A stretch of DNA of 64,000 bases from Streptomyces sp. NBRC 110611 (GTDB lineage Bacteria; Actinomycetota; Actinomycetes; Streptomycetales; Streptomycetaceae): the NCBI RefSeq assembly GCF_001590865.1, contig NZ_BBUY01000008.1, forward strand, positions 1 to 64,000. Reading direction: 5' to 3'. A program made the position numbers and the translations under genes. Below are positions 1 to 10,387 of the stretch, one piece after another. The notes under the pieces were generated by a model. That model was not told the DNA's origin. It was given only the letters and a program-made list of their open reading frames with translations, and did not search any database. How positions within the stretch are numbered: the stretch's first letter is position 1; the number at the start of each line of letters is the position of its first letter.

Positions 1-288
1 TTTCCGGTTCGAATTCGAGTCCGAATCCCCGTCGGAGGGGATTGCCTTTTGGCTTTTCCGACTTTATCAGAAGAACTTCGGTCGAATTAAATCGGCCGTA
101 GCTTCCGGTAAGCGGTCGGTTGCGCTTCGCCGGATATAAATCCTGGCCGAAGCGGAGAAGAGACTAGCCGTCGCGGATGAACTTGTCTAGTTCGTTGCAA
201 CCGTTTGAATCTACCTCCCCCTGCTACCCGTGTCAACGGGTTTCTGGGGCGAAGAGGAGATTAGCAGGTCAGCGGGGTGCGGCGCACA
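1..288. other. gene-free left edge
   Basis: No credible coding region is visible. The sequence is clearly more AT-rich than the rest of the window, and the only ORFs are short Arg/Pro-rich shadows. A terminator-like hairpin lies at 24-43. The rest could be the 3' flank of a plus-strand transcript to the left of the window, or a promoter region. I see no tRNA or rRNA sequence. Confidence 0.5.
24..58 (+). terminator. terminator-like hairpin with T-rich tail
   Basis: A 7-bp perfect stem (AATCCCC at 24-30, GGGGATT at 37-43) with a 6-nt loop is followed by a T-rich stretch containing two TTTT runs. This is the form of an intrinsic terminator for a plus-strand transcript entering from the left. 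The gene it would serve lies outside the window. Confidence 0.5.
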
Positions 289-1296
289 TCAGGCGGCGGT
301 CGGGAGGGTGGTGTCGCGGTCGGTGGAGCCCACATCCCCGGTCACTCCGGCGCGTACGGCTCGGCCTCCCAGGACGTACACGTACAGGAGGAAGCCCAGC
401 TCGGCGAGGACGCCGATGCCGATGCGGGCCCAGGTGGGAAGGCCGGAGGGGGTGACGAAGCCTTCGAGGACTCCGGAGACGAAGAGGACCGCGGCGAGGC
501 CGAGGGCGACGCCGAGGGCGGAGCGGCCTTCCTCCGCCAGGGCGGCACGGCGCGTGCGCGGACCCGGGTCGATGAGGGTCCAGCCCAGTCGGAGGCCGAT
601 CCCGGCCGCGACGAAGACGGCGGTCAGCTCGAGGAGACCGTGCGGGAGGATCAGGCCGAGGAAGGTGTCGAGGCGGCCGGCCGAGGACATCAGGCCGATG
701 CCGACGCCCAGGTTGAGCATGTTCTGGAACAGGACCCACAGGACGGGCAGGCCGACGAAGGCGCCCAGGACCAGGCAGAGGGCCACCGCCTGCGCGTTGT
801 TCGTCCATACCTTGGCGGCGAAGGACGCGGCGGGGTGGCTGGAGTAATAGGTCTCGTACTCGCCACCGGGGCGGGTCATGGCACGGAGGTCTTCGGGAGC
901 GCCGATGGACGCCTGGATCTCGGGGTGGGCGGCTATCCACCAGCCGATGAGGACGGCGACCACGGTGGAGCCGATCGCCGTGGGAATCCACCAGTGGCGC
1001 AGGCGGTAGACCGCAGCGGGGAAAGCCGTGGTGAAGAAGCCGGCGACGTCTCGCCAGGAGGCCTTGCGCGCGCCGGTGACCGTGCTGCGGGCGCGGGCCA
1101 CGAGGGACGTCAGGCGGCTGGTCAGCGCGGGGTCGGGGGCGTTGGAGAGGAGGAGGGAGAGGTGGGTGGTGGTGCGTTGGTAGAGAACGACGAGTTCATC
1201 GGCCTCGGCACCGGTGAGGCGGCGCTTACGGCGCAGAAGGGTTTCGAGCCGGTCCCATTCGGCGCCATGTGCCGTGATGAAGACATCGAGGTCCAT
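289..1296 (-). CDS. SpoIIM-like (DUF95) integral membrane protein
   Basis: This 335-residue membrane protein resembles the stage II sporulation protein M family, which Streptomyces commonly encode beside an RDD protein. The first ~95 residues are hydrophilic and helical. Hydrophobic segments follow at about 104-122, 168-190, 192-205, 222-240, 260-282 and 292-312. The family-typical PHGLLEL motif is at about 218-224. The start used is the ATG at 1296; the frame stays open far upstream, but that extension is Arg/Pro-rich shadow of the divergent RDD gene. The biochemical role is unknown in actinobacteria, although a membrane-remodelling role has been suggested for the Bacillus protein. It is divergent from the RDD gene, with 126 bp between the starts. 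Confidence 0.85.
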   Translation of the reverse strand: MDLDVFITAHGAEWDRLETLLRRKRRLTGAEADELVVLYQRTTTHLSLLLSNAPDPALTSRLTSLVARARSTVTGARKASWRDVAGFFTTAFPAAVYRLRHWWIPTAIGSTVVAVLIGWWIAAHPEIQASIGAPEDLRAMTRPGGEYETYYSSHPAASFAAKVWTNNAQAVALCLVLGAFVGLPVLWVLFQNMLNLGVGIGLMSSAGRLDTFLGLILPHGLLELTAVFVAAGIGLRLGWTLIDPGPRTRRAALAEEGRSALGVALGLAAVLFVSGVLEGFVTPSGLPTWARIGIGVLAELGFLLYVYVLGGRAVRAGVTGDVGSTDRDTTLPTAA

Positions 1297-1422
1297 ACGG
1301 GGTCGCTCCTCGCAGCGCCGTGGGTGGGTACCGGACCCGGTCAGCTTGGCAGACTGGCCGAGCCCGGCGTGGGCGGGGCTTGAGGACAGCGTGCGGAACG
1401 AGCGAGAGGGAGTGGGCGCGGA

Positions 1423-2514
1423 GTGAGCGGACTGGTCACGGGCGAAGCGGTGGTGCTGGGGCTGCGGCCCGCCAGGCTGGCGACCCGGGGGCTGGCGGTG
1501 GCGGTGGATGTGGCCGTGGCGTGGAGCGTCTATATCGCGGAGTCGATGCTGTTGCTGGGCGCGACGTCGTCGTTGGACAGCGCGGCGGTGGCGGCCGTGT
1601 CGGTGGCGGCGTTCGTGCTGGTACAGGTCGGGATCCCGATCGTGATCGAGACGCTGAGCCATGGCCGGTCGTTGGGGAAGGTCATCTGCGGACTGCGGGT
1701 CGTACGGGAGGACGGCGGGCCGATCCGGTTCCGGCACGCGCTGGTGCGCGGGGCGATGGGGGCCGTCGAGATCGTGCTGACGATGGGGGTGGTGGCGGCC
1801 ATCGCCTCGTTGGTCTCGGCCCGGGGGCGCCGGGTGGGGGATGTGTTCGCCGGGACGTTGGTCATACGGGAGCGGATGCCGGCGGCCCAGGTGGGGATGG
1901 CGTTGCCGCCGCCACCTCCTTGGCTGGCGTCGAAGCTCGGGGCGCTGGACCTGTCGCGCGTGCCCGACGGGTGGTGGCTCACCGTGCGGCAGTACCTGAC
2001 GCGGGTGGGGCAGCTGGATCCGCAGGTGGGTGCGGCGATGGCGGGGCGGCTGGTGGAGGACCTGCGGGGGTTCACGGGCGTACCGGGGCCGGCGGGGGTG
2101 CATCCGGCGGCGTATCTGGCCGCGGTGGCCGGGGAGCGGCAGGTGCGGGAGTCCCGGCGGACGTTCGGGGTGTCGACGGGGGTCGGGGCCGTACCGGCAG
2201 GGGCTGTACCTGCAGGAGCCGTACCGGGAGAGGCCGTAGCGGGAGAGGCTGGGGCCGTATGGGCGGGGAGCGGGACCGTACCTGTGGACCACGGGGCGGC
2301 ACCGGCGGGGGCTTGGGCGTCGCCTGGGGCTGGTGCCGGTGCTGTGCCGGGGAGCGAGGCGAGGGCCGAGGGCGGGGCGGGCGCCATGGGGCTCGGCGGG
2401 GCGGCCGTCGCCGGGCACGGGGACGGGAATCAGGGGGACGAGGACGGAGACGGGGGTGGTGGTGCGGGTGGGCAGCGGCGGCCGCGGTCCACGGGGTTCG
2501 CGCCGCCGGTGTGA
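1423..2514 (+). CDS. RDD family membrane protein
   Basis: A 363-residue RDD-domain protein. Membrane segments at about 28-50, 54-75 and 110-130 surround the conserved GRSLGKVICGLRVV stretch near residues 80-93. The Arg-Asp signature region is seen as GRRVGDVFAG further on. From about residue 220 the protein becomes a low-complexity tail rich in Gly, Ala, Pro and Val, with repeated VPAGA-like units that are probably disordered. The function of RDD proteins is poorly defined, though some have been linked to ion transport. The gene is divergent from the SpoIIM-like gene, and this pairing is common in Streptomyces. Confidence 0.85.
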   Translation: MSGLVTGEAVVLGLRPARLATRGLAVAVDVAVAWSVYIAESMLLLGATSSLDSAAVAAVSVAAFVLVQVGIPIVIETLSHGRSLGKVICGLRVVREDGGPIRFRHALVRGAMGAVEIVLTMGVVAAIASLVSARGRRVGDVFAGTLVIRERMPAAQVGMALPPPPPWLASKLGALDLSRVPDGWWLTVRQYLTRVGQLDPQVGAAMAGRLVEDLRGFTGVPGPAGVHPAAYLAAVAGERQVRESRRTFGVSTGVGAVPAGAVPAGAVPGEAVAGEAGAVWAGSGTVPVDHGAAPAGAWASPGAGAGAVPGSEARAEGGAGAMGLGGAAVAGHGDGNQGDEDGDGGGGAGGQRRPRSTGFAPPV

Positions 2515-2606
2515 TCACGAAGGCGGTCCTGCGGGAGACGTGCGGCGGAGATGTGTAGCCGGAGACGTGCGGCGGGGCGTGGGGCGGAGGGAGCGGGGCG
2601 GAGGAG

Positions 2607-3239
2607 TCAGGCGGGGGGCGGCGATGAGGTGAACGTCGACGGCGGGGAGTCGAGGGATTCGAGTTCGATGCCGGGGGCGGCGAGGACCACGTCGCCGGCG
2701 ATGTGGACGGTGTGCTGCTCGCCGGTTTCCAGGTCGTTGACCTGGTATTCGTCGGCGATGAGGGGGGCGTTGTCAGTGGCGTGTGGTGTGCTTCTCACCA
2801 GAGCCCAGGACTGGTCGAGGGTGCGGGGCGCGAGGACGGGGGGTGTGAAGGCGACGAGGCGGGTGCGGACGGCGCCGGCGCCGAGGGCGGGGCGCAGCAG
2901 CCGGGCGGTGGCGATGAGGAAGGCGGGGGATGCGCCCGTGAAGGCGTGTGCGGGGACGTTGCCTTCGGTGGCGTGTTCCCCGGTCGGGTCGGTACGTACC
3001 CAGGTGACACCGTCCAGGGCGGCGCCGCGGACCTGCCAGGCGGCGGCGTGGAGTTCGAGACGGACGGGGCGGCCGAGGTCGTCGAGAGTGAGGTCGACGG
3101 AGCCGATGTGATCGCCGGACGGGTTGGTGATCTGGGAGACGTAGCGCCAGCCGGAGGGGCCGGTGGCGCAGTGGAAGTGCTCTTCACCGAGGGGGGTGTG
3201 ATCGTGCGGATCGTGGAGCGAGTAGTGGCCGCGGGGCAT
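2607..3239 (-). CDS. conserved hypothetical protein, 210 aa
   Basis: A soluble protein of 210 residues starting MPRGHYSLHDPHDHTPLGEE. The chosen ATG at 3239 is where the sequence becomes protein-like; the upstream extension to 3431 is Ala/Pro/Arg-rich shadow. There is no signal peptide or membrane segment. The composition, with many beta-strand-like stretches (for example GDHIGSVDLTLDDLGRPVRL), suggests an all-beta fold similar to small ligand-binding or glycolipid-binding barrels, but I cannot name the family. It is transcribed in the same direction as ahcY, 264 bp downstream, beyond a hairpin at 3359-3392. Confidence 0.7.
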   Translation of the reverse strand: MPRGHYSLHDPHDHTPLGEEHFHCATGPSGWRYVSQITNPSGDHIGSVDLTLDDLGRPVRLELHAAAWQVRGAALDGVTWVRTDPTGEHATEGNVPAHAFTGASPAFLIATARLLRPALGAGAVRTRLVAFTPPVLAPRTLDQSWALVRSTPHATDNAPLIADEYQVNDLETGEQHTVHIAGDVVLAAPGIELESLDSPPSTFTSSPPPA

Positions 3240-3358
3240 GGGGGATGCAGTCCTTCGGGCGGTCGCCGGCGGGTGGGGCGGCCGGTGGAACGGGGGCGGT
3301 GCGGGCGCACGGGCCTTCGCAGGGGTTCGGGCCTTCGCGGGGGTTCGGGGGGTTACGG

Positions 3359-3392
3359 CCCAGGCCCCCGCCGTGAGTGGCGAGGGCCTGGG
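3359..3392 (-). terminator. hairpin downstream of ahcY
   Basis: A 9-bp perfect stem (CCCAGGCCC at 3359-3367 with GGGCCTGGG at 3384-3392) continues after one mismatch into a 4-bp inner stem (CGCC/GGCG). There is no clear T tract, as is usual for Streptomyces terminators. It lies about 110 bp past the ahcY stop. Confidence 0.5.
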
Positions 3393-3503
3393 GTCACCGT
3401 CCGCGGGGGATGCGCGCCGGCGGACCGGCACCGGTGGCGCCGGTCATCCGGTGGGCGCGTGATGCTCAGAAGCGGTGCGGCTCAGGAGCCGTGGGCCTCG
3501 GGA

Positions 3504-4964
<1,461 letters not shown>

Positions 4965-5414
4965 GCGTGCTGCTCCTCGGGGAATCGAGGCGGATGGGCT
5001 GGCGGTCTGCGGCGCGGGCTGGGGTTCCCCAGCATCAGCTGGCGGGAGGAGCGTACGTGCGCGTTCGCGCAGGCGGACACACCTCTCCCTGGGCCGCAGC
5101 GCAGTCCGTCGAAGGTCCTCTCTCCCTCGGCCGGTCCGCGGTGCGGGCCGACCGACCGCCATCAGCAGCGACGTCTGGCACTGGTCACGAATCTACACCG
5201 ATCGGGCCGGTGAACCCCAGCCAGGCTGGGCCGCCTCGGTGCGGTCCCGACCACGGGAGGGAGAGGGGAGGCATGGGGAAGGGAGGCATGGCTCAAGTGC
5301 CGGAGGGGCTTTGCTCGGGCGGGGCCGTCATGCAGGATGCCGGGAGCGCGGGAGCATCCGGAACGTCTGCTCCGCCATCCGCTCCGCCGTGCGCATGTTC
5401 GTAAGGAGAACCAC
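4965..5414. other. divergent promoter region ahcY / fruA
   Basis: 450 bp without a gene between the ahcY start and the fruA start. It should hold the promoters for both divergent genes. A near-direct repeat of GGGAGGCATGG occurs around 5265-5290. No riboswitch, tRNA or regulator box could be identified by eye. Confidence 0.5.
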
Positions 5415-7685
5415 GTGACCACCAGTACAGCGGAATCCCCCGACGATGGTGCGGAGAGGGGCGGGCCTGCGCTGAAGCTGCTCGCCGTGACCGCCTGCCC
5501 GACCGGCATCGCCCACACGTACATGGCCGCGGAGAAGCTGGCCCAGGCCGCCGCGTCGCTCGGTCATGAGATGAAGGTGGAGACACAGGGCTCCATAGGG
5601 GCCGAGAACGTACTGTCTGACAACGATGTCAGGAGCGCGGACGGGATCATCATCGCCGCGGACAAGGACATCGACCGGAGCCGGTTCATCGGCAAGCGGC
5701 TGCTGGTGGTGGGGGTCGCCGAGGGCATTCGCCACCCTGAACAGCTGATCGCGCGGGTGCGGAGCGCGCCGGTATACGGGGGCGGGGCGCCGCTGCATGA
5801 GGGCGGGGCGTCGGCGTCCGGTGGCGCGGGTGACGGCGGTGACGGCGGTGTCGGTGGCGGTGATGCCGGCGTCAGGGGCGGCGCGCGTGGCGGTGGCGGC
5901 GGCGTCGGGAGCGGGGCCGGGGTCGGAGCCGGTGTGGCCGGCCGCGGCGGGGAACGCGGTGTGGCCTACAAGGCGCTGATGAACGGCGTCAGCTACATGA
6001 TCCCGTTTGTGGTGGTCGGCGGTCTGCTGATCGCGATCTCGCTGGCGCTGGGCGGGCATCCGCAGGCGGACGGCGGCCTGGTCATCCCCGAAGGCTCGTT
6101 CTGGAAGCACGTCAATGAGATCGGTGCCATCGGCTTCACGCTGATGGTGCCGATCCTGTCCGGCTATATCGCGTACGCGATCGGCGACCGGCCGGCGCTG
6201 GTGCCGGGCATGATCGGCGGCTGGATCGCCAATACGGGTGAGCTGTACGGCTCCAAGGCGGGCGCGGGCTTCATCGGCGCGATCGTCGCCGGCTTCCTGG
6301 CCGGCTACCTGGTGCAGGGGATCAAGAAGATCAGGGTTCCCCGGTTCGTACGGCCGATCATGCCGATCATCGTGATCCCGATCGTGGCGACGACGACGCT
6401 GGGGCTGTTCTTCATCTACGTCATCGGCCGCCCCATCTCGTGGGTGTTCACGCACCTCACCGGCTGGCTCGGCGGGATGACGGGGTCCAGCGCGATCCTG
6501 CTCGGCGCGATCCTCGGCCTGATGATCGCGTTCGATATGGGCGGTCCGGTCAACAAGACCGCGTTCCTGTTCGGTGCCGGGCTGATCGCGTCCGGCAACC
6601 AGACGGTGATGGGCATGTGTGCCGCGGCGATCCCGGTGATGCCGCTGGGGCAGGGGCTGGCCACGCTGATCCGCAGGCGCCGGTACTCCGGGCAGGAGCG
6701 GGAGACGGGGATGGCAGCGCTGTTCATGGGGCTCTTCGGGATCTCCGAGGGCGCGATTCCGTTCGCCGCGGCGCGGCCCGCGCAGGTCATTCCGGCGAAC
6801 ATGCTGGGTGGTGCGGTGGCCGGCGCGGTCGCGGGGATGGCCGGGGTGACGGATGCGGTGCCGCACGGTGGGCCGATCGTGGCGGTGCTGGGTGCGGTCG
6901 GCGGGGTGCCGGCGTTCTTCCTCGCCGTGGTGATCGGTTCGGTCGTGACGGCGCTGACGACGGTGGCTCTGATGGACGTCGCGGAGCGGCGGAAGGGCGG
7001 GGCGGCCGCGACGGCTCCGGTGAGCGCGGGGACGGCGGGGCCGGCGGCTGCGGCAGGTACGGCGCCTGCGGCAGGTGCGGCGGCTCCGGCAGGTGCGGCG
7101 CCTGCGCCAGGTGTGGCTGCGGCAGCTGCGGGGGTGCCCCTTACGGGCGCGGCCGCGGCTGCCGCCGTCGCCGTCGCCGTCGCGGAGGATGCGCGGAGTA
7201 CTGAGGAGGCGGAGGTGGCCGCCCCCGCCGAGGTGCTGTCCGGCTACCTCACCGAGCAGACCGTCACCACACAGCTGACCGCCGGCGAGAAGGACGCGGC
7301 GATCCGCGAGATGGCCGCGCTGGCGGCTGCCGGCGGCACGGTGGCGGACGTCGACGAGCTGATCCGGGCCGCGCTGGCACGGGAGGCGCAGGGCACCACC
7401 GGGCTGGGTGAGGAGATCGCCATCCCGCACGCCAAGACGGATGCGGTGACCGCGCCGGTCGTCGCCTTCGGGCGGTCCGCGGACGGTATCGACTGGGGTT
7501 CGCTGGACGGCTCGCTCGCCAAGATGGTCTTCATGATCGCGGTGCCGGAGGCGGCGGCCGGGGACGAGCACCTGCGGATCCTGGCGCTGCTGTCACGGAA
7601 GCTGATGGACACCGGCTTCAGGGCGCGGTTGCAGGGTGCGGCGGACGAGGCGGCTCTGCTGCAGATACTCCGGGAGATCCATTAG
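5415..7685 (+). CDS. fruA: PTS fructose-type permease, IIB-IIC-IIA fusion
   Basis: A 756-residue sugar phosphotransferase permease that would import and phosphorylate fructose or a related sugar at the membrane. Domain order is IIB (residues ~20-110, phosphoacceptor Cys28 in the motif VTACPTGIAHTYMAAE), a Gly-rich linker (~120-180), membrane IIC (~185-535, with GISEGAIPFA) and, after a second Ala/Gly/Pro linker, IIA (~610-756, phospho-His near 672 in AIPHAKT). The GTG start at 5415 has AAGGAG 6 nt upstream; the ATG at 5337 has no such site. No fruK or fruR neighbour is present, so this is a stand-alone permease. Substrate assignment by family only. Confidence 0.9.
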   Translation: MTTSTAESPDDGAERGGPALKLLAVTACPTGIAHTYMAAEKLAQAAASLGHEMKVETQGSIGAENVLSDNDVRSADGIIIAADKDIDRSRFIGKRLLVVGVAEGIRHPEQLIARVRSAPVYGGGAPLHEGGASASGGAGDGGDGGVGGGDAGVRGGARGGGGGVGSGAGVGAGVAGRGGERGVAYKALMNGVSYMIPFVVVGGLLIAISLALGGHPQADGGLVIPEGSFWKHVNEIGAIGFTLMVPILSGYIAYAIGDRPALVPGMIGGWIANTGELYGSKAGAGFIGAIVAGFLAGYLVQGIKKIRVPRFVRPIMPIIVIPIVATTTLGLFFIYVIGRPISWVFTHLTGWLGGMTGSSAILLGAILGLMIAFDMGGPVNKTAFLFGAGLIASGNQTVMGMCAAAIPVMPLGQGLATLIRRRRYSGQERETGMAALFMGLFGISEGAIPFAAARPAQVIPANMLGGAVAGAVAGMAGVTDAVPHGGPIVAVLGAVGGVPAFFLAVVIGSVVTALTTVALMDVAERRKGGAAATAPVSAGTAGPAAAAGTAPAAGAAAPAGAAPAPGVAAAAAGVPLTGAAAAAAVAVAVAEDARSTEEAEVAAPAEVLSGYLTEQTVTTQLTAGEKDAAIREMAALAAAGGTVADVDELIRAALAREAQGTTGLGEEIAIPHAKTDAVTAPVVAFGRSADGIDWGSLDGSLAKMVFMIAVPEAAAGDEHLRILALLSRKLMDTGFRARLQGAADEAALLQILREIH

Positions 7686-7711
7686 GACAGGTGCTCCGGG
7701 AGATCCATCAG
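7668..7711 (+). repeat. 18-bp tandem duplication over the fruA stop
   Basis: Two copies of CTCCGGGAGATCCATNAG, at 7668-7685 and 7694-7711, differ at one base. The first copy encodes the last residues and TAG stop of fruA. The second lies just outside the gene. Confidence 0.8.
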
Positions 7712-7739
7712 GGGGGTGTGAACAGAGCCCCCAGGGGAC

Positions 7740-7768
7740 GCCCCCGCGCTCGCCTGGAGCGCGGGGGC
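7740..7768. terminator. strong bidirectional terminator between fruA and the CDF gene
   Basis: A perfect 12-bp stem (7740-7751 with 7757-7768) closes a 5-nt loop. It sits between convergent genes, 54 bp after the fruA stop and 25 bp after the stop of the cation-efflux gene, so it can end transcription in both directions. Confidence 0.85.
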
Positions 7769-7793
7769 CGAGTGGTGATTTTGCGGGGGCGGG

Positions 7794-8750
7794 TCAGTGG
7801 GCGCCGGGGGTCTTGGCGGTGGCGGGGCCGGCGGCGACGGTCTCGTCGTAGATATCCGGTTCGAGGTAGATGACGCGGGCGATGGGGACGGCCTCGCGGA
7901 TGCGGGCCTCGGCGGCGTTGATGGCGTCCGCGACCTGGGTGGCGGTGTCGTGGCCGCGCACCGCGATCTTGGCGGCGACCAGCAGCTCCTCGGGGCCGAG
8001 GTGGAGGGTGCGCATGTGGATGACGCGGGTGACGAACTCGCCGTCGACGATCGCGGTGCGGATCGCGGCGACCTCTTCGGTGCCCGCGGCCTCGCCCAGC
8101 AGCAGGGACTTCGTCTCGGCGGCCAGGACCAGGGCGATCAGCACCAGGAGCGTGCCGATGCACATGGTGCCGATGCCGTCCCAGATGCCGTTGCCGGTGG
8201 CGAGGGTGAGGCCGACGCCGCCGAGGGCCAGCACCAGACCGACGAGCGCGCCCAGGTCCTCCAGCAGGACGACCGGCAGCTCGGGGGCCTTGGCACGGCG
8301 GACGAACTGCGTCCAGGTCTGCTTGCCGCGCAGCTCGTTGGACTCCTTGATGGCCGTACGGAAGGAGAAGCCCTCGGCGATGATCGCGAAGACCAGGACA
8401 CCGATCGGCCAGTACCAGTCCTCCAGCGGGTGCGGGTCGTGGATCTTCTCGTAGCCCTCGTAGAGCGCGAAGACGCCACCGATGGTGAACAGGACGATGG
8501 AGACCAGGAAGCCGTAGATGTAGCGCTCGCGGCCGTAGCCGAAGGGGTGCTCCTCGGTGGCCGCCCGCTTGGCCTTCTTGCCGCCGAGCAGCAGCAGGCC
8601 CTGATTGCCGGAGTCCGCGAGCGAGTGCACGCCTTCGGCCAGCATCGAGGACGAGCCGCTGAAGGCGAAGGCCACGAACTTCGCTGCGGCGATCGCCACG
8701 TTGGCGCCCAGCGCCGCAACGATCGCCTTTGTCCCGCCTGATGCGCTCAT
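7794..8750 (-). CDS. cation diffusion facilitator (CDF) family transporter
   Basis: A 318-residue inner-membrane efflux protein of the CDF family, which exchange divalent cations (Zn, Fe, Mn, Co) for protons. The family metal-site pattern is visible: HSLADSGNQ in the second membrane segment (His42, Asp46) and LLEDLGALVG in a later one (Glu164/Asp165). Further hydrophobic segments lie at about 78-100, 114-130, 166-185 and 192-212. Residues after ~215 form the cytoplasmic alpha-beta domain with a conserved HMRTLHLGPEELLVAAKI stretch. The ATG at 8750 starts the conserved sequence. Substrate metal cannot be read from sequence. Its 3' end faces fruA across a strong terminator. Confidence 0.92.
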   Translation of the reverse strand: MSASGGTKAIVAALGANVAIAAAKFVAFAFSGSSSMLAEGVHSLADSGNQGLLLLGGKKAKRAATEEHPFGYGRERYIYGFLVSIVLFTIGGVFALYEGYEKIHDPHPLEDWYWPIGVLVFAIIAEGFSFRTAIKESNELRGKQTWTQFVRRAKAPELPVVLLEDLGALVGLVLALGGVGLTLATGNGIWDGIGTMCIGTLLVLIALVLAAETKSLLLGEAAGTEEVAAIRTAIVDGEFVTRVIHMRTLHLGPEELLVAAKIAVRGHDTATQVADAINAAEARIREAVPIARVIYLEPDIYDETVAAGPATAKTPGAH

Positions 8751-8904
8751 TGGTGCCGCGTATCCCTTCCATCATCCGGATCCCCCTTTGTCGGGTTCAT
8801 CCGGTTCGCCCCGGCCCTCCGGGGCCTTCCGGCCGTCGGGCTTCACCGCCGCTCGACGGCCTGCGGCGGTCATTGTGACAGCACGGCGCGAGACGTCCGC
8901 CACG

Positions 8905-8925
8905 CGGCCGTCCGGCGGACGGCCG
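8905..8925 (-). terminator. hairpin downstream of manA
   Basis: A 9-bp perfect stem (CGGCCGTCC at 8905-8913, GGACGGCCG at 8917-8925) with a 3-nt loop lies 47 bp past the manA stop, in the 222-bp spacer before the CDF gene. No T tract. Confidence 0.5.
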
Positions 8926-8972
8926 TCCTGCCCGTCGTGATCCGTTATGCCCCGCCGTGCCGGTCCGTCTCG

Positions 8973-10211
8973 CTACGCCACGACGGTCGCGCGGAAGAGG
9001 GTGCCCGCTCCGGAGAGGGTGAGCTGTTCACCGGCGCGTACGAACGCGGACTCGCCGGGGGCGAGGGTCAGCTCGGTCCCGCCGTGCTCCGGGCTCTGTT
9101 CCGGGCTCTGTTCCGGGGCCTCGTCGGCGCGGTGCAGCCGGACCGTGCCGGCCGTGCACAGCAGGATCTGCGGCGTGCGGGAGACCAGGGCGCGCGGGGC
9201 GCCGCCGGGGGCGAGGACGAAGCGGGAGAGCCGGAACTCGTCGACCGGGGTGTCGTAGACCTCCTCGCCGGCGACGTCCTCGGGACGCAGCACGGTGGCG
9301 TCGCCGGCTTCGAAGCGGACGACGCGCAACAGTTCGGGGATGTCGACGTGCTTGGGGGTCAGTCCGCAGCGCAGCACATTGTCGGAGTTGGCCATCAGCT
9401 CGACGCCGAGTCCGCTGAGGTAGGCGTGCGGGATACCGGCGCCGAGGAACAGCGCCTCGCCGGGCTGGAGCCGTACGTGGTTGAGCAGCATGGCCGCGAG
9501 GACACCGGGGTCGCCGGGGTAGTGGTGGGCGATGCCGGCGTAGGCGGCGTAGGCGTCGGCGTGCGGTCCGCCCTCGGCGGCCCGCTGCCCGGCCGCGACG
9601 GTGGCGCGCTCGACCGTGCCGGCGATGGCGTGGTGCTCGGCGCCGAGTACGGCGGTGAGCACCTCTCGCAGGGCGCCTTCCTCGGGCGTGGCACGCAGGA
9701 TGTCGACGTACGGGGTGAGGTCGTCGATGCCCAGGCCTTCCAGGAGGTCCGCGGCCTGGGCCGGGTGGCGGAAGCCGCACAGCCCGTCGAAGGGGGTGAG
9801 CGCGACGATCAGCTCGGGCTTGTGGTGGGCGTCCTTGTAGTTGCGGTGGGGGGCGTCGAGGGGGACGCCGCGCCGTTCCTCGTCGGCGAAGCCCTCCCTG
9901 GCCTGGGCCAGGTCGGGGTGGACCTGGAGGGAGAGCGGTGAGCCGGCGGCGAGCAGCTTGAGCAGGAAGGGCAGCCGGGGGCCGAAGGCGCGCACGGTGT
10001 CCGGGCCGAGCTCGGCCTCGGGTTCGGCGTCGATCGCCTCGGCCAGGGAGACCGGGCCCGCGCCACGGTCGATGCGGGAAGGGGCGCCGGGGTGGGCGCC
10101 CATCCACATCTCGGCCTGTGGTTCGCCGGTGGGCTCGGTGCCGAGGAGTTCCGGGATGGCGGTGGTGGAGCCCCAGGCGTAGGGGCGCACGGTGTTGGCC
10201 AGGCGGTCCAT
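8973..10211 (-). CDS. manA: mannose-6-phosphate isomerase, class I
   Basis: A 412-residue zinc enzyme interconverting fructose-6-phosphate and mannose-6-phosphate, the entry to GDP-mannose synthesis. It starts MDRLANTVRPYAWGSTTAIP, typical of the actinobacterial enzyme. Zinc-site elements of type I PMI are visible: SLQVHPDLAQA (Gln and His), the Glu of HKPELIVAL, and the His of GAGIPHAYLSG. The ATG at 10211 has an AGGAAG-like site upstream. The gene follows the SIS protein, Trm112-like protein and phosphomannomutase on the same strand, consistent with a mannose-activation group, although spacers of 75-250 bp suggest several promoters. Confidence 0.96.
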   Translation of the reverse strand: MDRLANTVRPYAWGSTTAIPELLGTEPTGEPQAEMWMGAHPGAPSRIDRGAGPVSLAEAIDAEPEAELGPDTVRAFGPRLPFLLKLLAAGSPLSLQVHPDLAQAREGFADEERRGVPLDAPHRNYKDAHHKPELIVALTPFDGLCGFRHPAQAADLLEGLGIDDLTPYVDILRATPEEGALREVLTAVLGAEHHAIAGTVERATVAAGQRAAEGGPHADAYAAYAGIAHHYPGDPGVLAAMLLNHVRLQPGEALFLGAGIPHAYLSGLGVELMANSDNVLRCGLTPKHVDIPELLRVVRFEAGDATVLRPEDVAGEEVYDTPVDEFRLSRFVLAPGGAPRALVSRTPQILLCTAGTVRLHRADEAPEQSPEQSPEHGGTELTLAPGESAFVRAGEQLTLSGAGTLFRATVVA

Positions 10212-10291
10212 CGGGGTCGCTGCTTCCTGCTGGTTGTTCGTCCTACGACGGCGTACGGCCGCAGCGGGGCGGCATACGGCTGTGTGCGTGC

Positions 10292-10340
10292 CACTGCGTT
10301 CGTGTCACTGCGTTCGTGTCACTGCGTTGTGACTGCGTTG
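10292..10340. repeat. 14-bp tandem repeat, about 3.5 copies
   Basis: Copies of CACTGCGTTCGTGT at 10292-10305 and 10306-10319 are followed by degraded copies (CACTGCGTTGT, then GACTGCGTTG). The array sits in the 176-bp spacer between the SIS gene and manA, that is, in the manA upstream region. Confidence 0.85.
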
Positions 10341-10387
10341 GGTACGGGGGGCACGGCCGGCTCTGTACGGCGGGCCGCTCGTGCAGG

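Noticed and set aside
1..25. TTCGAA-containing stretch resembling a tRNA T arm
   Set aside because: The flanking bases cannot form the T stem and no other tRNA arm or CCA end is present.
4965..5160. Possible SAH riboswitch before ahcY
   Set aside because: No match to the conserved core of the SAH riboswitch could be seen by eye on the minus strand.
5328..7571. Minus-strand ORF of 747 codons opposite fruA
   Set aside because: Arg/His/Asp-rich shadow created by high GC3 of fruA.
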